Part shown: positions 28,079 through 36,902 of the stretch, in pieces | Numbering within the stretch: the stretch's first letter is position 1 | Layout of the letters: every line of letters begins with the position of its first letter | Source: Dehalococcoidia bacterium | Lineage (GTDB): Bacteria > Chloroflexota > Dehalococcoidia > GIF9 > AB-539-J10 | DNA length: 64,000 nt | Assembly (NCBI GenBank): GCA_003562475.1 | Contig: PWUU01000074.1 | Span: forward strand, 25,423-89,422 | Reading direction: 5' to 3' | The notes under the pieces: generated by a model | What the model was told of the DNA's origin: nothing | The model's input: the letters and a program-made list of their open reading frames with translations, nothing else | Database searches by the model: none | Made by a program: the position numbers and the translations under genes

Positions 28079-28522
28079 CTAATGACTCCTGTCACCCGAG
28101 AACCGTCCTATCCCTTTGTGCAGCCCGGATTCGGATGCCAGGTATCGTAGCTCAAGCTTAAGGCGAAGTCGGGAGTTCCAGACCGCCCGTACCCCACGCT
28201 CTTCCACCAGCTCTCTGGTCCACTCTCGCACTACCTGACGCTCTTCGGACGATAGCCCCAGAGGCTCGAGATTCCCAAGAAACGCCAGAGGGTCTTCCGA
28301 TGACTCGGGAAACCCCAGTCCCTCATCGGCACGTTCCAGCGTTCTGGCAAACTCCTGATTGAGAATGCCTTCGTGCCTCGAGGCGTCCTGGCGAAGCTTC
28401 TCCTGTCTCGCGAGGTCCGCGGGAGTGAGGGGTTGTGCGGGGCTTTCACCAATGACTGTCCGGGCACTCTGAGGGCCACGTTTCTTGCCGAAGAGACCAC
28501 CCAAGAAATCGCCGATTCTCAT
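28079..28522 (-). CDS. Charged helical protein of unknown function
   Basis: 147 residues with a good GGAGGT site before the ATG. The N-terminus is short and amphipathic (MRIGDFLGGLFGKKRG), similar to a membrane-surface targeting helix. The rest is a largely helical soluble domain rich in Glu, Arg and Leu. No signal peptide or known motif. The gene is divergent from the secreted cysteine-rich protein. Function unknown. Confidence 0.6.
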   Translation of the reverse strand: MRIGDFLGGLFGKKRGPQSARTVIGESPAQPLTPADLARQEKLRQDASRHEGILNQEFARTLERADEGLGFPESSEDPLAFLGNLEPLGLSSEERQVVREWTRELVEERGVRAVWNSRLRLKLELRYLASESGLHKGIGRFSGDRSH

Positions 28523-28877
28523 GCGGCACCTCCTTCACAGACAGCTATCGGCACATGGACTGTCTGCCTCATCCAACCGGACCCGCCGTAAAAGGGAATC
28601 CTCGACATTCTCCAATCCACCGCAAGTCACTACCAACGGTTGTTGCGGCCTCCAGATTCCCATACGCAGACCAGAATGGGCCCGTTCATTGTATCACAGA
28701 GCCCCTCTTCAAAGCTGTGCGTGATCTGAAGGCAGCTTCCGAAAAAGAGCGCGTTGCTGGTATCGGTCGAGGTTCACGCAATCGCAAATACTTCTTCACG
28801 CTGGCTTCACATTCCATTGCTAACCTTGCAATCGCACCTCCAAGAGGTCATATGGATCCTGGTGCAAGGAGGCCGGT
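28523..28877. other. Divergent intergenic region
   Basis: About 355 bp containing the start regions of the two flanking divergent genes. No additional gene or structure is evident. Confidence 0.4.
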
Positions 28878-29375
28878 ATGAGAAAGAGGGGGAAGATGGT
28901 GATTGCACTTGCAATCTCCATGCCGCTCATGCTTCTGGGTGGAGGCCTGGCAGTTGCTGCAGACCAGTTCACGGGATTACAGAACGCGACTGAAGGGGAT
29001 TGGTCGACCATTCTGTCGGGCGGTAGCAGACTGTCCATGCCCTGTATATTGCGTGCGGGATTCACGGATTCAACACGGACTCAGGCTGGGGAATGGTGCA
29101 GGGTTTGCACTCAGGACCACGACGGCAACTGCGGAGAGGAGTGCTACGTGGCAGGGGCGTGCCCGGTTGACTGTCCCCTCGTGGCCGAGGGCGAGAGCCT
29201 CGCATGCTGCAAGGACGGGAACACTGGTAAGGAGTTCCGGGAATGCTGCCGCTTTCGTGATGCTCCGCCGGTAGAGACGACTCAATCGGCGGGTTATAGC
29301 GGATGTTCCAGGTGTGACTCGGAGCCCCTAAACGAGTATCCGCCCAATTCACCGTGGTACACAGGGAATTCGTAG
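28878..29375 (+). CDS. Secreted cysteine-rich protein of unknown function
   Basis: 165 residues with a strong AAGGAGG ribosome-binding site. A classical signal peptide (MRKRGKMVIALAISMPLMLL, then an AVAA cleavage region) precedes a mature part of about 140 residues with 13 cysteines. These fall mainly in EWCRVC, GNCGEEC, GACPVDC, ACC, ECC and SGCSRC, implying several disulphides or metal binding. No family recognised. A GC-rich hairpin follows the stop, and about 190 bp later begins a two-component system whose sensor loop is also Cys/His-rich, so a shared metal or redox theme is possible but unproven. Confidence 0.7.
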   Translation: MRKRGKMVIALAISMPLMLLGGGLAVAADQFTGLQNATEGDWSTILSGGSRLSMPCILRAGFTDSTRTQAGEWCRVCTQDHDGNCGEECYVAGACPVDCPLVAEGESLACCKDGNTGKEFRECCRFRDAPPVETTQSAGYSGCSRCDSEPLNEYPPNSPWYTGNS

Positions 29376-29443
29376 CACCGGGCGAGTGGGTGCTACAGGC
29401 ACCGGCAAATCTATCAGGACCTCACGTCCACGCCTTGACTTGT

Positions 29444-29472
29444 ACCGGCCCCGGCGCACCTGCGGGGCCGGT
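29444..29472 (+). terminator. GC-rich hairpin after the secreted cysteine-rich gene
   Basis: A perfect 10-bp stem, ACCGGCCCCG (29444-29453) with CGGGGCCGGT (29463-29472), closes a nine-base loop. There is no clear T tract after it, so termination may be weak or factor-assisted. It separates the cysteine-rich gene from the two-component operon. Confidence 0.55.
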
Positions 29473-29562
29473 CTCCACTGAACGTCAATGAGCTTTCAAC
29501 ATCATTACAATTCGACCAACTGTGATACCATGCCTTCCGCCATCCTGGAGAGTGCGGAAGAC

Positions 29563-30279
29563 ATGGCTGCAGGAACGATTCTGGTTGTCGACGACGAACC
29601 CAAAGTGTGCGATCTGCTGCGCGCCTATCTCGAGCGCAGCGGCTACGGCGTACTGTGCGCCACAGACGGAGTCACTGCACTGGAGGTCGTCGAGCGCCGA
29701 CACTCGGACCTCGTTCTTCTGGACCTCAATCTGCCCGGAATGGACGGCCTCGAGGTTTGCAGGGCACTGCGCCAGCGCTCCAGCGTTCCCATCATCATGC
29801 TCACCGCTCGCGATGAAGAGGCCGACCGGGTTGTCGGACTGGAGTTGGGCGCAGACGACTATGTGACCAAGCCGTTCAGCCCGAGAGAAGTGGTTGCCCG
29901 GGTGAAGGCCGTTCTCAGGCGTCGCGATCCTTCAGTAGACAACCGGCGTGCCATGGTGCTCACCGATCTCGTTGTCGACCCATCCCGCTATGAGGTCACC
30001 TATCGAGACAAGCCATTGCGACTGACTTCCAGAGAGTTCGCCATCATCGAGTTCCTGGCGCGCAACCAGGGACATGTCTATTCGAGAACGCAGTTGTTGG
30101 ACCACGTATTCGGCATCGACTTCGAGGGATATGAGCGCACCATAGATGCACATATCAAGAACATCCGACAGAAGATGCTCGAAGCCTCGCCCGACACACC
30201 CACCCCATTGACCACGGTGCGGGGCGTCGGCTACAAGCTGGAGGCAGGCACGAATGCGCAGTCTGACACTCAAGCTTAG
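29563..30279 (+). CDS. OmpR/PhoB-type response regulator
   Basis: 238 residues from the ATG at 29563; an in-frame ATG at 29530 is an alternative. The receiver domain has the acidic pair in LVVDDEP, phosphoacceptor Asp54 in [13 protein letters not shown], the Thr in MLTAR and Lys103 in YVTKPF. The C-terminal winged helix shows [20 protein letters not shown] and the terminal [10 protein letters not shown]. It is coupled to the histidine kinase by a 26-base overlap. Targets are unknown; the adjacent secreted protein is a candidate. Confidence 0.92.
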   Translation: MAAGTILVVDDEPKVCDLLRAYLERSGYGVLCATDGVTALEVVERRHSDLVLLDLNLPGMDGLEVCRALRQRSSVPIIMLTARDEEADRVVGLELGADDYVTKPFSPREVVARVKAVLRRRDPSVDNRRAMVLTDLVVDPSRYEVTYRDKPLRLTSREFAIIEFLARNQGHVYSRTQLLDHVFGIDFEGYERTIDAHIKNIRQKMLEASPDTPTPLTTVRGVGYKLEAGTNAQSDTQA

Positions 30280-31402
30280 CATCCTGTTCGTCCTTGTTTC
30301 GCTGGTGGCAGTCCTCGTCGTCGCACTCTGGGTGGGTCAGCGAGTTGAGGCCGAGTTCGCCGACTACTGTAGACAGGTATGTCCGGATAACTGCTGCGAG
30401 TCACACGGTGGGGGAGGGGATCATCAGGGTCGCTCCGTGACTGGAACGCTCGAACTGGCGTATCTGGATGCGATTCGAACCTCGTTGTGGCAGGCAGCCG
30501 TGGTCGCCGGGATTGCCGCCATTGGACTCGCGGTCATCTTCAGCCGACTCATCACCAACCCCGTCAACAATCTCAAGGCTTCGGCTCAGCGCATTCGGGA
30601 TGGGGATCTGTCTCAGCGGGTAGTCCCTCAAACCAGCGACGAGATAGGCGAGCTTGCAGTGGCCTTCAACAGCATGGCCGAGAAGTTGGAAGAGAATGAG
30701 AAGAGACGGAGACAACTGCTCGCGGACGTCGTTCACGAACTGAGGACTCCTCTTAGCATCATCCAGGGAAACCTCGAGGCATGGCAGGACGGCGTGGTCG
30801 TTCCCTCCCGGGAGACGATCACTCCGGTGCACGAAGAGGCGGTATTGCTGTCGCGCCTCATCACCGATCTCAGAGATCTTTCACTGGCAGAAGCAGGACA
30901 GCTAAGCCTTAGACGCGAAGCCGTCGATCTCTCTGCTCTCGCGACGTCGATCGTCGCTCCCTATCGAGAGTGGGCTTCGTCACAAGGTATTAACCTGACG
31001 CTGGTACTTCCCGACACGACTTTCCCCGACGTACATGCCGATCCTGTCCGAATCGGACAGGTCCTCCGCAACCTGCTGGACAACGCGATGAGACATACTC
31101 CACGTAGGGGCGACATCGAAGTGCGGGTAGATCGACAGTCTGAGCCGTTTCTCACAGTCTCGGTCAGTGATACGGGCTCGGGTATTTCTCCCGAGGACCT
31201 GCCTCACGTGTTTGAGCACTTCTTCAAGGTTGACCCCGCACGTGAGCGCAGTCGATCCGGATCGGGGATAGGCCTGGCCATCGTCAAACAGCTCATCGAA
31301 GCACACGGAGGGTCAGTATCGGTTCGAAGCGAGCTCAGGAAGGGAAGCATCTTCTCCTTCACGCTTCCCGTGACCTCACCGCCGCCAAACCTTTCGAAGT
31401 AA
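30254..31402 (+). CDS. Sensor histidine kinase with Cys/His-rich extracytoplasmic loop
   Basis: 382 residues. TM1 is residues 7-28. A short extracytoplasmic loop of about 50 residues contains [13 protein letters not shown] and then GGGGDH, a dense cluster of four Cys and two His that looks like a metal or redox sensor site. TM2 ([16 protein letters not shown]) leads into a HAMP domain, then HisKA with the phosphoacceptor His161 in [10 protein letters not shown], then HATPase_c ([35 protein letters not shown]). The overall layout is BaeS-like. The sensory cluster is the unusual part. Confidence 0.92.
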   Translation: MRSLTLKLSILFVLVSLVAVLVVALWVGQRVEAEFADYCRQVCPDNCCESHGGGGDHQGRSVTGTLELAYLDAIRTSLWQAAVVAGIAAIGLAVIFSRLITNPVNNLKASAQRIRDGDLSQRVVPQTSDEIGELAVAFNSMAEKLEENEKRRRQLLADVVHELRTPLSIIQGNLEAWQDGVVVPSRETITPVHEEAVLLSRLITDLRDLSLAEAGQLSLRREAVDLSALATSIVAPYREWASSQGINLTLVLPDTTFPDVHADPVRIGQVLRNLLDNAMRHTPRRGDIEVRVDRQSEPFLTVSVSDTGSGISPEDLPHVFEHFFKVDPARERSRSGSGIGLAIVKQLIEAHGGSVSVRSELRKGSIFSFTLPVTSPPPNLSK

Positions 31403-31478
31403 CCTGTGATGAAGACGGCTTGACCTTGGGTTGACTGAGGTTGTAGCGTCTTGTAAACCCGGTCACGGAAGGCGGACC

Positions 31479-32471
31479 ATGAAAGCGCTCAGAGTTCTTG
31501 TGAACTCACCCCTGTTTGAGGACACAGTGCCACGCATCGCCGCCATGGATTCGCGCCTCGAAGTCCTCCACATCGGCCGCATGATGAAGGCAGAGAGAGC
31601 AGGTGATACCGTAGCCTCCAGGGAGCTGGACGACTTGCTCGAAACCGCGGAGGTGGTCGCGGGCATGCGGCTTCCAGACAGACTGCTGCGAAGGGCACCA
31701 CGTCTCAAGTGGGTGCAACTTACGAGCGCGGGAGTGGACCACGCGCTGGATGATACGCTTAGAGCCAGCAGTGTCGTACTGACAAATGCAGCTAATCTAC
31801 ACAGCTTCGCCATCGCCGAGTTCGCGTTCACCGCGTGTCTCACACTTGCGAAGAACGTGCGCGAGTGCTACAGGCAGAAAGAGGAACGACTGTGGCAACC
31901 ATACAATCCCATCATCTTGCGGGGCAAGACAATGGGGATTGTTGGTTTCGGCCACATTGGTCGACGTGTTGCACGCATGGCTAATTCCTTCGAGATGGGG
32001 GTCATCGGCCTTCGCCGTTCACAAGCGGCACCAGGCAGCGCACGCTACGCGGATCTGGTCCTGCCCACCACTCAGCTCTGGAGACTGCTGAAGGACAGTG
32101 ACTTCGTGGTTCTGACACTCCCCCTCACCCGGGAGACTCATCACCTTATAGGTGAGGAGCAGCTTGCCCGCATGAAGCGATCCGCATTCCTTGTCAATGT
32201 ATCGCGCGGCCCTATCGTGGATGAAGCTGCTCTCGCCAGTGCGCTAGAGCACGGTGTCATCGCAGGTGCAGCTATGGATGTCTTCGCAGTTGAGCCCTTG
32301 CCGGATGACAGTCCCCTTCTTACTCTCCCGAATTTTTTCTACAGCCCGCACATTGCTGGATGGCTTGCAGAATACCCCGAGATGGTGCTGGAGGTCTTCC
32401 TGAACAACCTCAAGCGCTACCTGAATGGAGAGAAGCTACGAAATTTAGTCAACAAGCGGCGAGGATACTGA
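31479..32471 (+). CDS. D-isomer-specific 2-hydroxyacid dehydrogenase (copy 1)
   Basis: 330 residues; start chosen at the ATG at 31479 after GGAAGG. NAD-binding Rossmann motif GIVGFGHIGRRVARMA. Catalytic Arg in VNVSRGPIVDEAAL, Glu in VFAVEPLP and His in FYSPHIAGW. The family reduces 2-keto acids (glyoxylate, hydroxypyruvate, phosphoglycerate precursors); the substrate is unknown. It is followed 130 bp later by a close paralogue with the same N-terminal pattern (VLVN...ED..PRI.A.D.R...LHIG), so the pair arose by tandem duplication. Confidence 0.9.
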   Translation: MKALRVLVNSPLFEDTVPRIAAMDSRLEVLHIGRMMKAERAGDTVASRELDDLLETAEVVAGMRLPDRLLRRAPRLKWVQLTSAGVDHALDDTLRASSVVLTNAANLHSFAIAEFAFTACLTLAKNVRECYRQKEERLWQPYNPIILRGKTMGIVGFGHIGRRVARMANSFEMGVIGLRRSQAAPGSARYADLVLPTTQLWRLLKDSDFVVLTLPLTRETHHLIGEEQLARMKRSAFLVNVSRGPIVDEAALASALEHGVIAGAAMDVFAVEPLPDDSPLLTLPNFFYSPHIAGWLAEYPEMVLEVFLNNLKRYLNGEKLRNLVNKRRGY

Positions 32472-32601
32472 CACCACAGATGTGTTCGTCAGTCCGTGGA
32501 CAGGCGTGCAACTGCCGATGTTCGGTAGTGCCTGCAAGAGCCTGGATCGACAGAACTGAACACAGGACATTCCGCAACCCGAGCGCAAAGGAGGACGCCA
32601 C

Positions 32602-33597
32602 ATGGAGCCCATCAACGTTCTGGTGAACGATGAGATAACCGAGGATGCGCTGCCTCGCATCGAGGCCATCGATCCGCGTATTAATGCACTCCACATTGGC
32701 AAACTGCTTACCGCCGAAACAGAAGGCGACGGTGAAGCCAAGGAACTCCTCGACCGGCTCCTGAGCACAGCCGAGGTCTATGCCGGAATACGGATCCCCG
32801 CGCAACTCTTCAGTCGAGCACCCAACCTGAAGTGGATTCAGGTCACCCGCGCAGGAGTGGACAGGGTGCTCATGGACGCTGAGTTTCGCAAGAGCTCCAT
32901 TACTCTGACCAATGTGGCCGGAGTCCATAGCTATGGACCGGCTGAGCTTGTCATACAAGCGTGCCTTGTGCACGTAAAAGGAACCCTTGAATGCGCCAAA
33001 CAGAAAGCGGCAAAGCGCTGGGAACCTTTTCAGACCGGCACCCTGAGGGGCAAGACTATGGGCATAGTCGGGTATGGCAACATCGGCCAAAGGGTGGCAC
33101 GTGTCGCACAAGCGTTCGAGATGCGGGTCATTACCACCCGCAGGTCAACAAAGGCGCCTGGAAAAGCACGGTTTGCAGATCTGCTGCTTCCCATCGAACA
33201 GCTCAACCGACTCCTGTCTGAGAGCGATTTCGTGGTACTGACAACGCCACTCACTCCAGATACGTACCATTTGATCGGGCCTGACCAGTTCTCTGTCATG
33301 AAGAGGGATGCGTTGCTCGTGAATGTCTCGCGGGGCCCAACGATCGACGAGGCTGCGCTTGCGCTCGCGCTTAGAAGCAAGCAAATAGCGGCAGCAGCGC
33401 TCGACGTATTCGAGACGGAGCCATTACCCCAGAACAGTCCCCTGTGGGACCTGCCAAATCTCATCTACAGTCCTCATATCGCGGGCAACGTACCGGCATA
33501 CCCCCTGATGGTACAGGACCTGTTCGTACACAATCTGGAGCAGTATGTGAAGGGCGGCCGCCTCGATGGTATCGTCAACAAGAAGCGCGGATACTGA
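32602..33597 (+). CDS. D-isomer-specific 2-hydroxyacid dehydrogenase (copy 2)
   Basis: 331 residues, start after AAAGGAGG. Rossmann motif GIVGYGNIGQRVARVA. Catalytic residues in VNVSRGPTIDEAAL (Arg), VFETEPLP (Glu) and IYSPHIAGN (His). It ends in the same IVNKKRGY tail as its upstream paralogue (LVNKRRGY). Differences are concentrated in the substrate domain (residues 40-110), suggesting the copies have diverged in substrate preference. Confidence 0.9.
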   Translation: MEPINVLVNDEITEDALPRIEAIDPRINALHIGKLLTAETEGDGEAKELLDRLLSTAEVYAGIRIPAQLFSRAPNLKWIQVTRAGVDRVLMDAEFRKSSITLTNVAGVHSYGPAELVIQACLVHVKGTLECAKQKAAKRWEPFQTGTLRGKTMGIVGYGNIGQRVARVAQAFEMRVITTRRSTKAPGKARFADLLLPIEQLNRLLSESDFVVLTTPLTPDTYHLIGPDQFSVMKRDALLVNVSRGPTIDEAALALALRSKQIAAAALDVFETEPLPQNSPLWDLPNLIYSPHIAGNVPAYPLMVQDLFVHNLEQYVKGGRLDGIVNKKRGY

Positions 33598-33786
33598 GGT
33601 TATGACAAATGTTGCGGGTCCCATGACCAGCGCCGGACATGCAAGAGACTTCGCCGGGGGTAATTGCCACCCCAGTGCGCAAGCTGCGGCATGTCGTCAC
33701 CTCTCCATCCGCCTTGCCTCATGCTCTCCACTTGTCGTTGACATCCCACATTGTGTCGCAGTAGAGTGACCAGCACAGACAGGGAA

Positions 33787-34143
33787 ATGAAACCGAAATC
33801 CTGGAAACCAACAACTGCCGGGATTCTTGAGATAATCGCGGGAGCTCTGCATCTCGTCGCAGGAGCGGCAATCGTTCTCCTCGCAGGAGCCGTGGCAGGC
33901 GGGCTGCGTCTCGCTGACTTGCCGGAACTCGCTTTCATGGTGCCATTCCCTCTCATCGCAGCAATAGGACTGCCGCTACTTCTGCTCGGCACCGTCACTC
34001 TGCTGGGTGGGATCAGTGCCATTCAGCGAAAGAGGTGGGGGCTGGCGCTTGCAGGCGGCATCTGCGCGCTCATTCCGGCACAGACACTGCTCGGCATTCT
34101 GGCAATCGTCTTCGTGGTCATGTCCCGAGATGAGTTTGAGTAG
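33787..34143 (+). CDS. Small four-helix membrane protein, DUF4064-like (copy 1 of a tandem trio)
   Basis: 118 residues from the ATG at 33787. Pattern: KPTTAGILEIIAGALHLVAG, a polar loop, a helix ending LLLLGTVTLLGGISAIQRKRWGLALAG, then ICALIPAQTLLGILAIVFVVM and an acidic end (SRDEFE). The same pattern recurs in the next two genes and at 56253-56600. It resembles the DUF4064 group of small membrane proteins, whose function is unknown. Confidence 0.65.
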   Translation: MKPKSWKPTTAGILEIIAGALHLVAGAAIVLLAGAVAGGLRLADLPELAFMVPFPLIAAIGLPLLLLGTVTLLGGISAIQRKRWGLALAGGICALIPAQTLLGILAIVFVVMSRDEFE

Positions 34144-34209
34144 CCAGAAGATCAGAGCTACACACATGTTATGTAAGTTAAGACACGAGGGAAGCAGGGG
34201 GATCGACCG

Positions 34210-34566
34210 GTGCAACGAACGTGGAAACCCGTCAGCGGAGGCGTCCTTAGCATTGTAGCCGGAGCGCTCAGTGTGGCGCTGGGACTCCTTTTCCTCTTTC
34301 TCGGTGGCATCCTCTCAGGAGTGCTCGCCGCAGTCGGGCTGCCGGGTATTCTCTCATTTATTCCGCTGCCGATACTCGGCGGCGCCGCGATTCCTCTCTT
34401 CATTCTGGGCACGGTGGCCATTCTCGGTGGTTCATATGCCGTTCGCCGAAGGAACTGGCCTCTCGCCCTCGCCGGAGCAATCTGTGCCTTGTTTCCCCCT
34501 CAAGTGACCATCCTTGGCGCACTGGCAATTGTCTTCATCGTGATGGGGAAGAACGAGTTCGACTAG
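34210..34566 (+). CDS. Small four-helix membrane protein, DUF4064-like (copy 2)
   Basis: 118 residues from a GTG at 34210 preceded by GGGGG at suitable spacing. It shares WKPVSGGVLSIVAGALS at the N-terminus, LGTVAILGGSYAVRRRNWPL in the centre and the terminal FIVMGKNEFD with its neighbours. It lies 66 bp after copy 1 and 27 bp before copy 3, probably one transcript. Confidence 0.65.
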   Translation: MQRTWKPVSGGVLSIVAGALSVALGLLFLFLGGILSGVLAAVGLPGILSFIPLPILGGAAIPLFILGTVAILGGSYAVRRRNWPLALAGAICALFPPQVTILGALAIVFIVMGKNEFD

Positions 34567-34593
34567 TCTTGGTGAACTCCCTGGAGGTAGACC

Positions 34594-35055
34594 ATGCAGA
34601 AGACCTGGAGATCAACAGTAGCAGGAGTACTGGCGATTGTCGCGGGCGCGCTTATCCTCCTATTCGGGCTGATGCTCTCCCTGCTGATGCCGGTTGCGGC
34701 GGCCTACAGGTTCGCACTCATGACAGTAGTCCTGATCGGCGCACTATTCCTTGGGACAGGCATAGTGGCTCTCATCGGCGGCATCACCGCACTCCAACGT
34801 CGTCACTGGGGTTTAGCACTTGCTGGCTCGATATGCGCACTGATGCCTCCAGCAACGATACTTGGCATCGTTAGCATAGTCTTTGTCGCCCTCGCCCGTG
34901 AGGAGTTCACTTCCGTAACCGCCGAGACAGCAGGAGCAGCGGAGAGCACAACAGGACAGGATACCCCCGCAACCACCACCTCACGACCAGACGCGGAACT
35001 CACATCCTACGATCGTGCACATACTGAAGCTGACGAAGAAGAGCGCAACGCCTAG
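34594..35055 (+). CDS. Small four-helix membrane protein, DUF4064-like (copy 3, extended tail)
   Basis: 153 residues, start supported by TGGAGGT. It has the family pattern (WRSTVAGVLAIVAGALIL, ALIGGITALQRRHWGLALAG, SIVFVALAREEF) plus a unique hydrophilic C-terminal tail of about 45 residues rich in Thr, Ala and Glu (TTGQDTPATTTS, DEEERNA). The tail probably lies in the cytoplasm or periplasm as a disordered extension. It converges with msrA. Confidence 0.65.
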   Translation: MQKTWRSTVAGVLAIVAGALILLFGLMLSLLMPVAAAYRFALMTVVLIGALFLGTGIVALIGGITALQRRHWGLALAGSICALMPPATILGIVSIVFVALAREEFTSVTAETAGAAESTTGQDTPATTTSRPDAELTSYDRAHTEADEEERNA

Positions 35056-35087
35056 ACCCCGAGTGGCATTCCCTCAGCGACATTCCG

Positions 35088-35615
35088 TCAACCGACACAG
35101 CGGCGATGACCGCGGCGCTTCTCCAGATACTGCTGATGATATTCCTCGGCAGGCCAGAAGGTTGCAGCGCCTTTGATCTCAGTGACAATAGGGCGACTGT
35201 ACCGCCCTGTAGATTCCAGCTGGGCTCGTGACCTCATCGCCTTACCCTTCTGTTCACTATCATGGTAGAAGATAGCGGAGCGATACTGCGGGCCGACGTC
35301 CGGCCCCTGCCTGTTCAGCTGTGTCGGGTCGTGACTCGCCCAGAACACGTCAAGCAACGTTTCGTACGACACCATCGCAGGATTGTAGGTAATAAGGACC
35401 GACTCTGCATGACCTGTATTCCCTGTACAGACCCGCTCATAGGTCGGATTCGCGAGTGTACCCCCGGTGTAGCCGACGGTTACATCGACAACTCCCGGAA
35501 CCCGCCTGAATGCCTCTTCGACACTCCAGAAGCATCCAGCAGCGAACGTTGCATTCTTCAGCACCGGATCCTGCCTGATCGCGTCTGCTGCGCCATGAAC
35601 GTCGTCGGACCGCAT
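35088..35615 (-). CDS. msrA: Peptide methionine sulphoxide reductase A
   Basis: About 175 residues. It reduces the S form of methionine sulphoxide in proteins. The catalytic Cys is in [33 protein letters not shown] and [19 protein letters not shown] are class hallmarks, as is the late [12 protein letters not shown]. The ATG at 35615 is six bases after the stop of the MarR gene on the same strand, so the two form an operon. Confidence 0.93.
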   Translation of the reverse strand: MRSDDVHGAADAIRQDPVLKNATFAAGCFWSVEEAFRRVPGVVDVTVGYTGGTLANPTYERVCTGNTGHAESVLITYNPAMVSYETLLDVFWASHDPTQLNRQGPDVGPQYRSAIFYHDSEQKGKAMRSRAQLESTGRYSRPIVTEIKGAATFWPAEEYHQQYLEKRRGHRRCVG

Positions 35616-35621
35616 CCTCAA

Positions 35622-36134
35622 TCAGTCAGCCACTATGCCGGCGCTCTTCAGTGAGGGGAACGGCGGCCTGCTCCGCGCTCTTCGGTCCTTGAGCGCCCTA
35701 TCACGAAGACCGATGAGAGAAATCATCAGCTGCTTGCGCTCTCGATCCGAGAGACCCTTCAGAATCTGCCTCACTGACTCACGCTGAAACGTCTTGAAAC
35801 AGATGTCGCGGCCCCGGTCGGTGAGCATAATGGAAACCGCATTCTTGCGCTCCGGATCCGGAACGCGCTTGATCAGACCGTCCCTCTCCATCCGTGACAG
35901 TAATCCAGAGATGGAGTGCGGTTCTCTTACCAGCCAACGTGCAATCTCGGCTGGCCTCGTTCGTCCACCCATGGTGTGTATGACGAACATTACACCAGCC
36001 TGTACTGTGGATACGCCGTACTCCTCCAGTTCAAGCTCTCTCGCCTTGTAAATAGCGTTCCTTGTCTGCTCAAGCAGCAGCCATAGTGCCTGATCTCTGT
36101 CATTACATGGATACTGAGTCGCTTTATCAGTCAC
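35622..36134 (-). CDS. MarR-family transcriptional regulator
   Basis: About 170 residues from a GTG at 36134, which follows AGGAG by six bases; the open frame extends 22 codons further. The winged helix has the MarR pattern STVQAGVMFVIHTMG, RPAEIARWLVREPHSISGLL (recognition helix) and MERDGLIKRVPDPERKN (wing), then a dimerisation helix. One Cys in DICFKTFQ could sense oxidants. The close pairing with msrA suggests redox-responsive control of that operon, an inference. Confidence 0.88.
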   Translation of the reverse strand: MTDKATQYPCNDRDQALWLLLEQTRNAIYKARELELEEYGVSTVQAGVMFVIHTMGGRTRPAEIARWLVREPHSISGLLSRMERDGLIKRVPDPERKNAVSIMLTDRGRDICFKTFQRESVRQILKGLSDRERKQLMISLIGLRDRALKDRRARSRPPFPSLKSAGIVAD

Positions 36135-36308
36135 ACCTATTCTCCTGTAGTGCACCGCGGATTCTTGCCACTCCTGACCCGGCATGCGATCCGGACTCAA
36201 CTCAGTAGTCGAATCCGACTATTGAACGTATTCTAGCAGACCGACTGCAGACAGTCTAACAGAATCCTCTCGAATACGAATCTTGCTGTCGGGGACGCTG
36301 CCGGTATC

Positions 36309-36791
36309 TCAATCATGTCGCATGAACAGCTCCAGCCGAGCGAGTGATTCGCAGCTACCTGTCATTCGTCCGTCGCAGGTCACATCAACCTGCCAGTAAC
36401 GCCTCAGTCCTTCCTGGCAGGCTGGCTTCAGTATTCCGGCATTCCAGTTGCGACAGGAGTCGGGACGCGCATCGTAGATACCGCACAACGAGAATCTTGC
36501 GTCAGTTTGATCCCGACGAAGGAATACGCAGCCTCTTGCATCATGCTTGATCAGGTGGCTCGCGGGATCCGGCCAGCGAGGCTCATGGTAGCGGCCGACC
36601 CAGTTCCAGTAGTCTATACCGAGGTACTTGGCTATCCGTTCTGCTTCTGCACGTGAGATACGCACCTGGTATACGCTGCAGCAGATGCCACAACGAATGC
36701 AGGGGAGTTCGACAGGTTGTTCCACCGTCGCAAACCTCGGAAGGAATTCGTCCGTTGGCCGCTCTCGACACCATCCCGGTGGGACGACCAT
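36309..36791 (-). CDS. YkgJ family cysteine-cluster protein
   Basis: 160 residues with GGAG upstream of the ATG. The zinc- or iron-chelating pattern CIRCGICCSVYQ at the N-terminal side, followed by GCVFLRR, FSLCGIYDARPDSCRNW and a later CQEG, matches the CxxCxxCC YkgJ family (formerly UPF0153). Function is unknown, with likely metal binding. It stands alone, transcribed divergently from the small protein at 36903. Confidence 0.85.
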   Translation of the reverse strand: MVVPPGWCRERPTDEFLPRFATVEQPVELPCIRCGICCSVYQVRISRAEAERIAKYLGIDYWNWVGRYHEPRWPDPASHLIKHDARGCVFLRRDQTDARFSLCGIYDARPDSCRNWNAGILKPACQEGLRRYWQVDVTCDGRMTGSCESLARLELFMRHD

Positions 36792-36902
36792 TGCTTGACT
36801 CCTCGATAGCAGTTATCCTATTGTGAGCGGCATAGTATAGCGCCAGGGCGCCGCGCAGTCACTTCGAATGCCACACATCCAATGGAACGAGGAGGAATCG
36901 TC

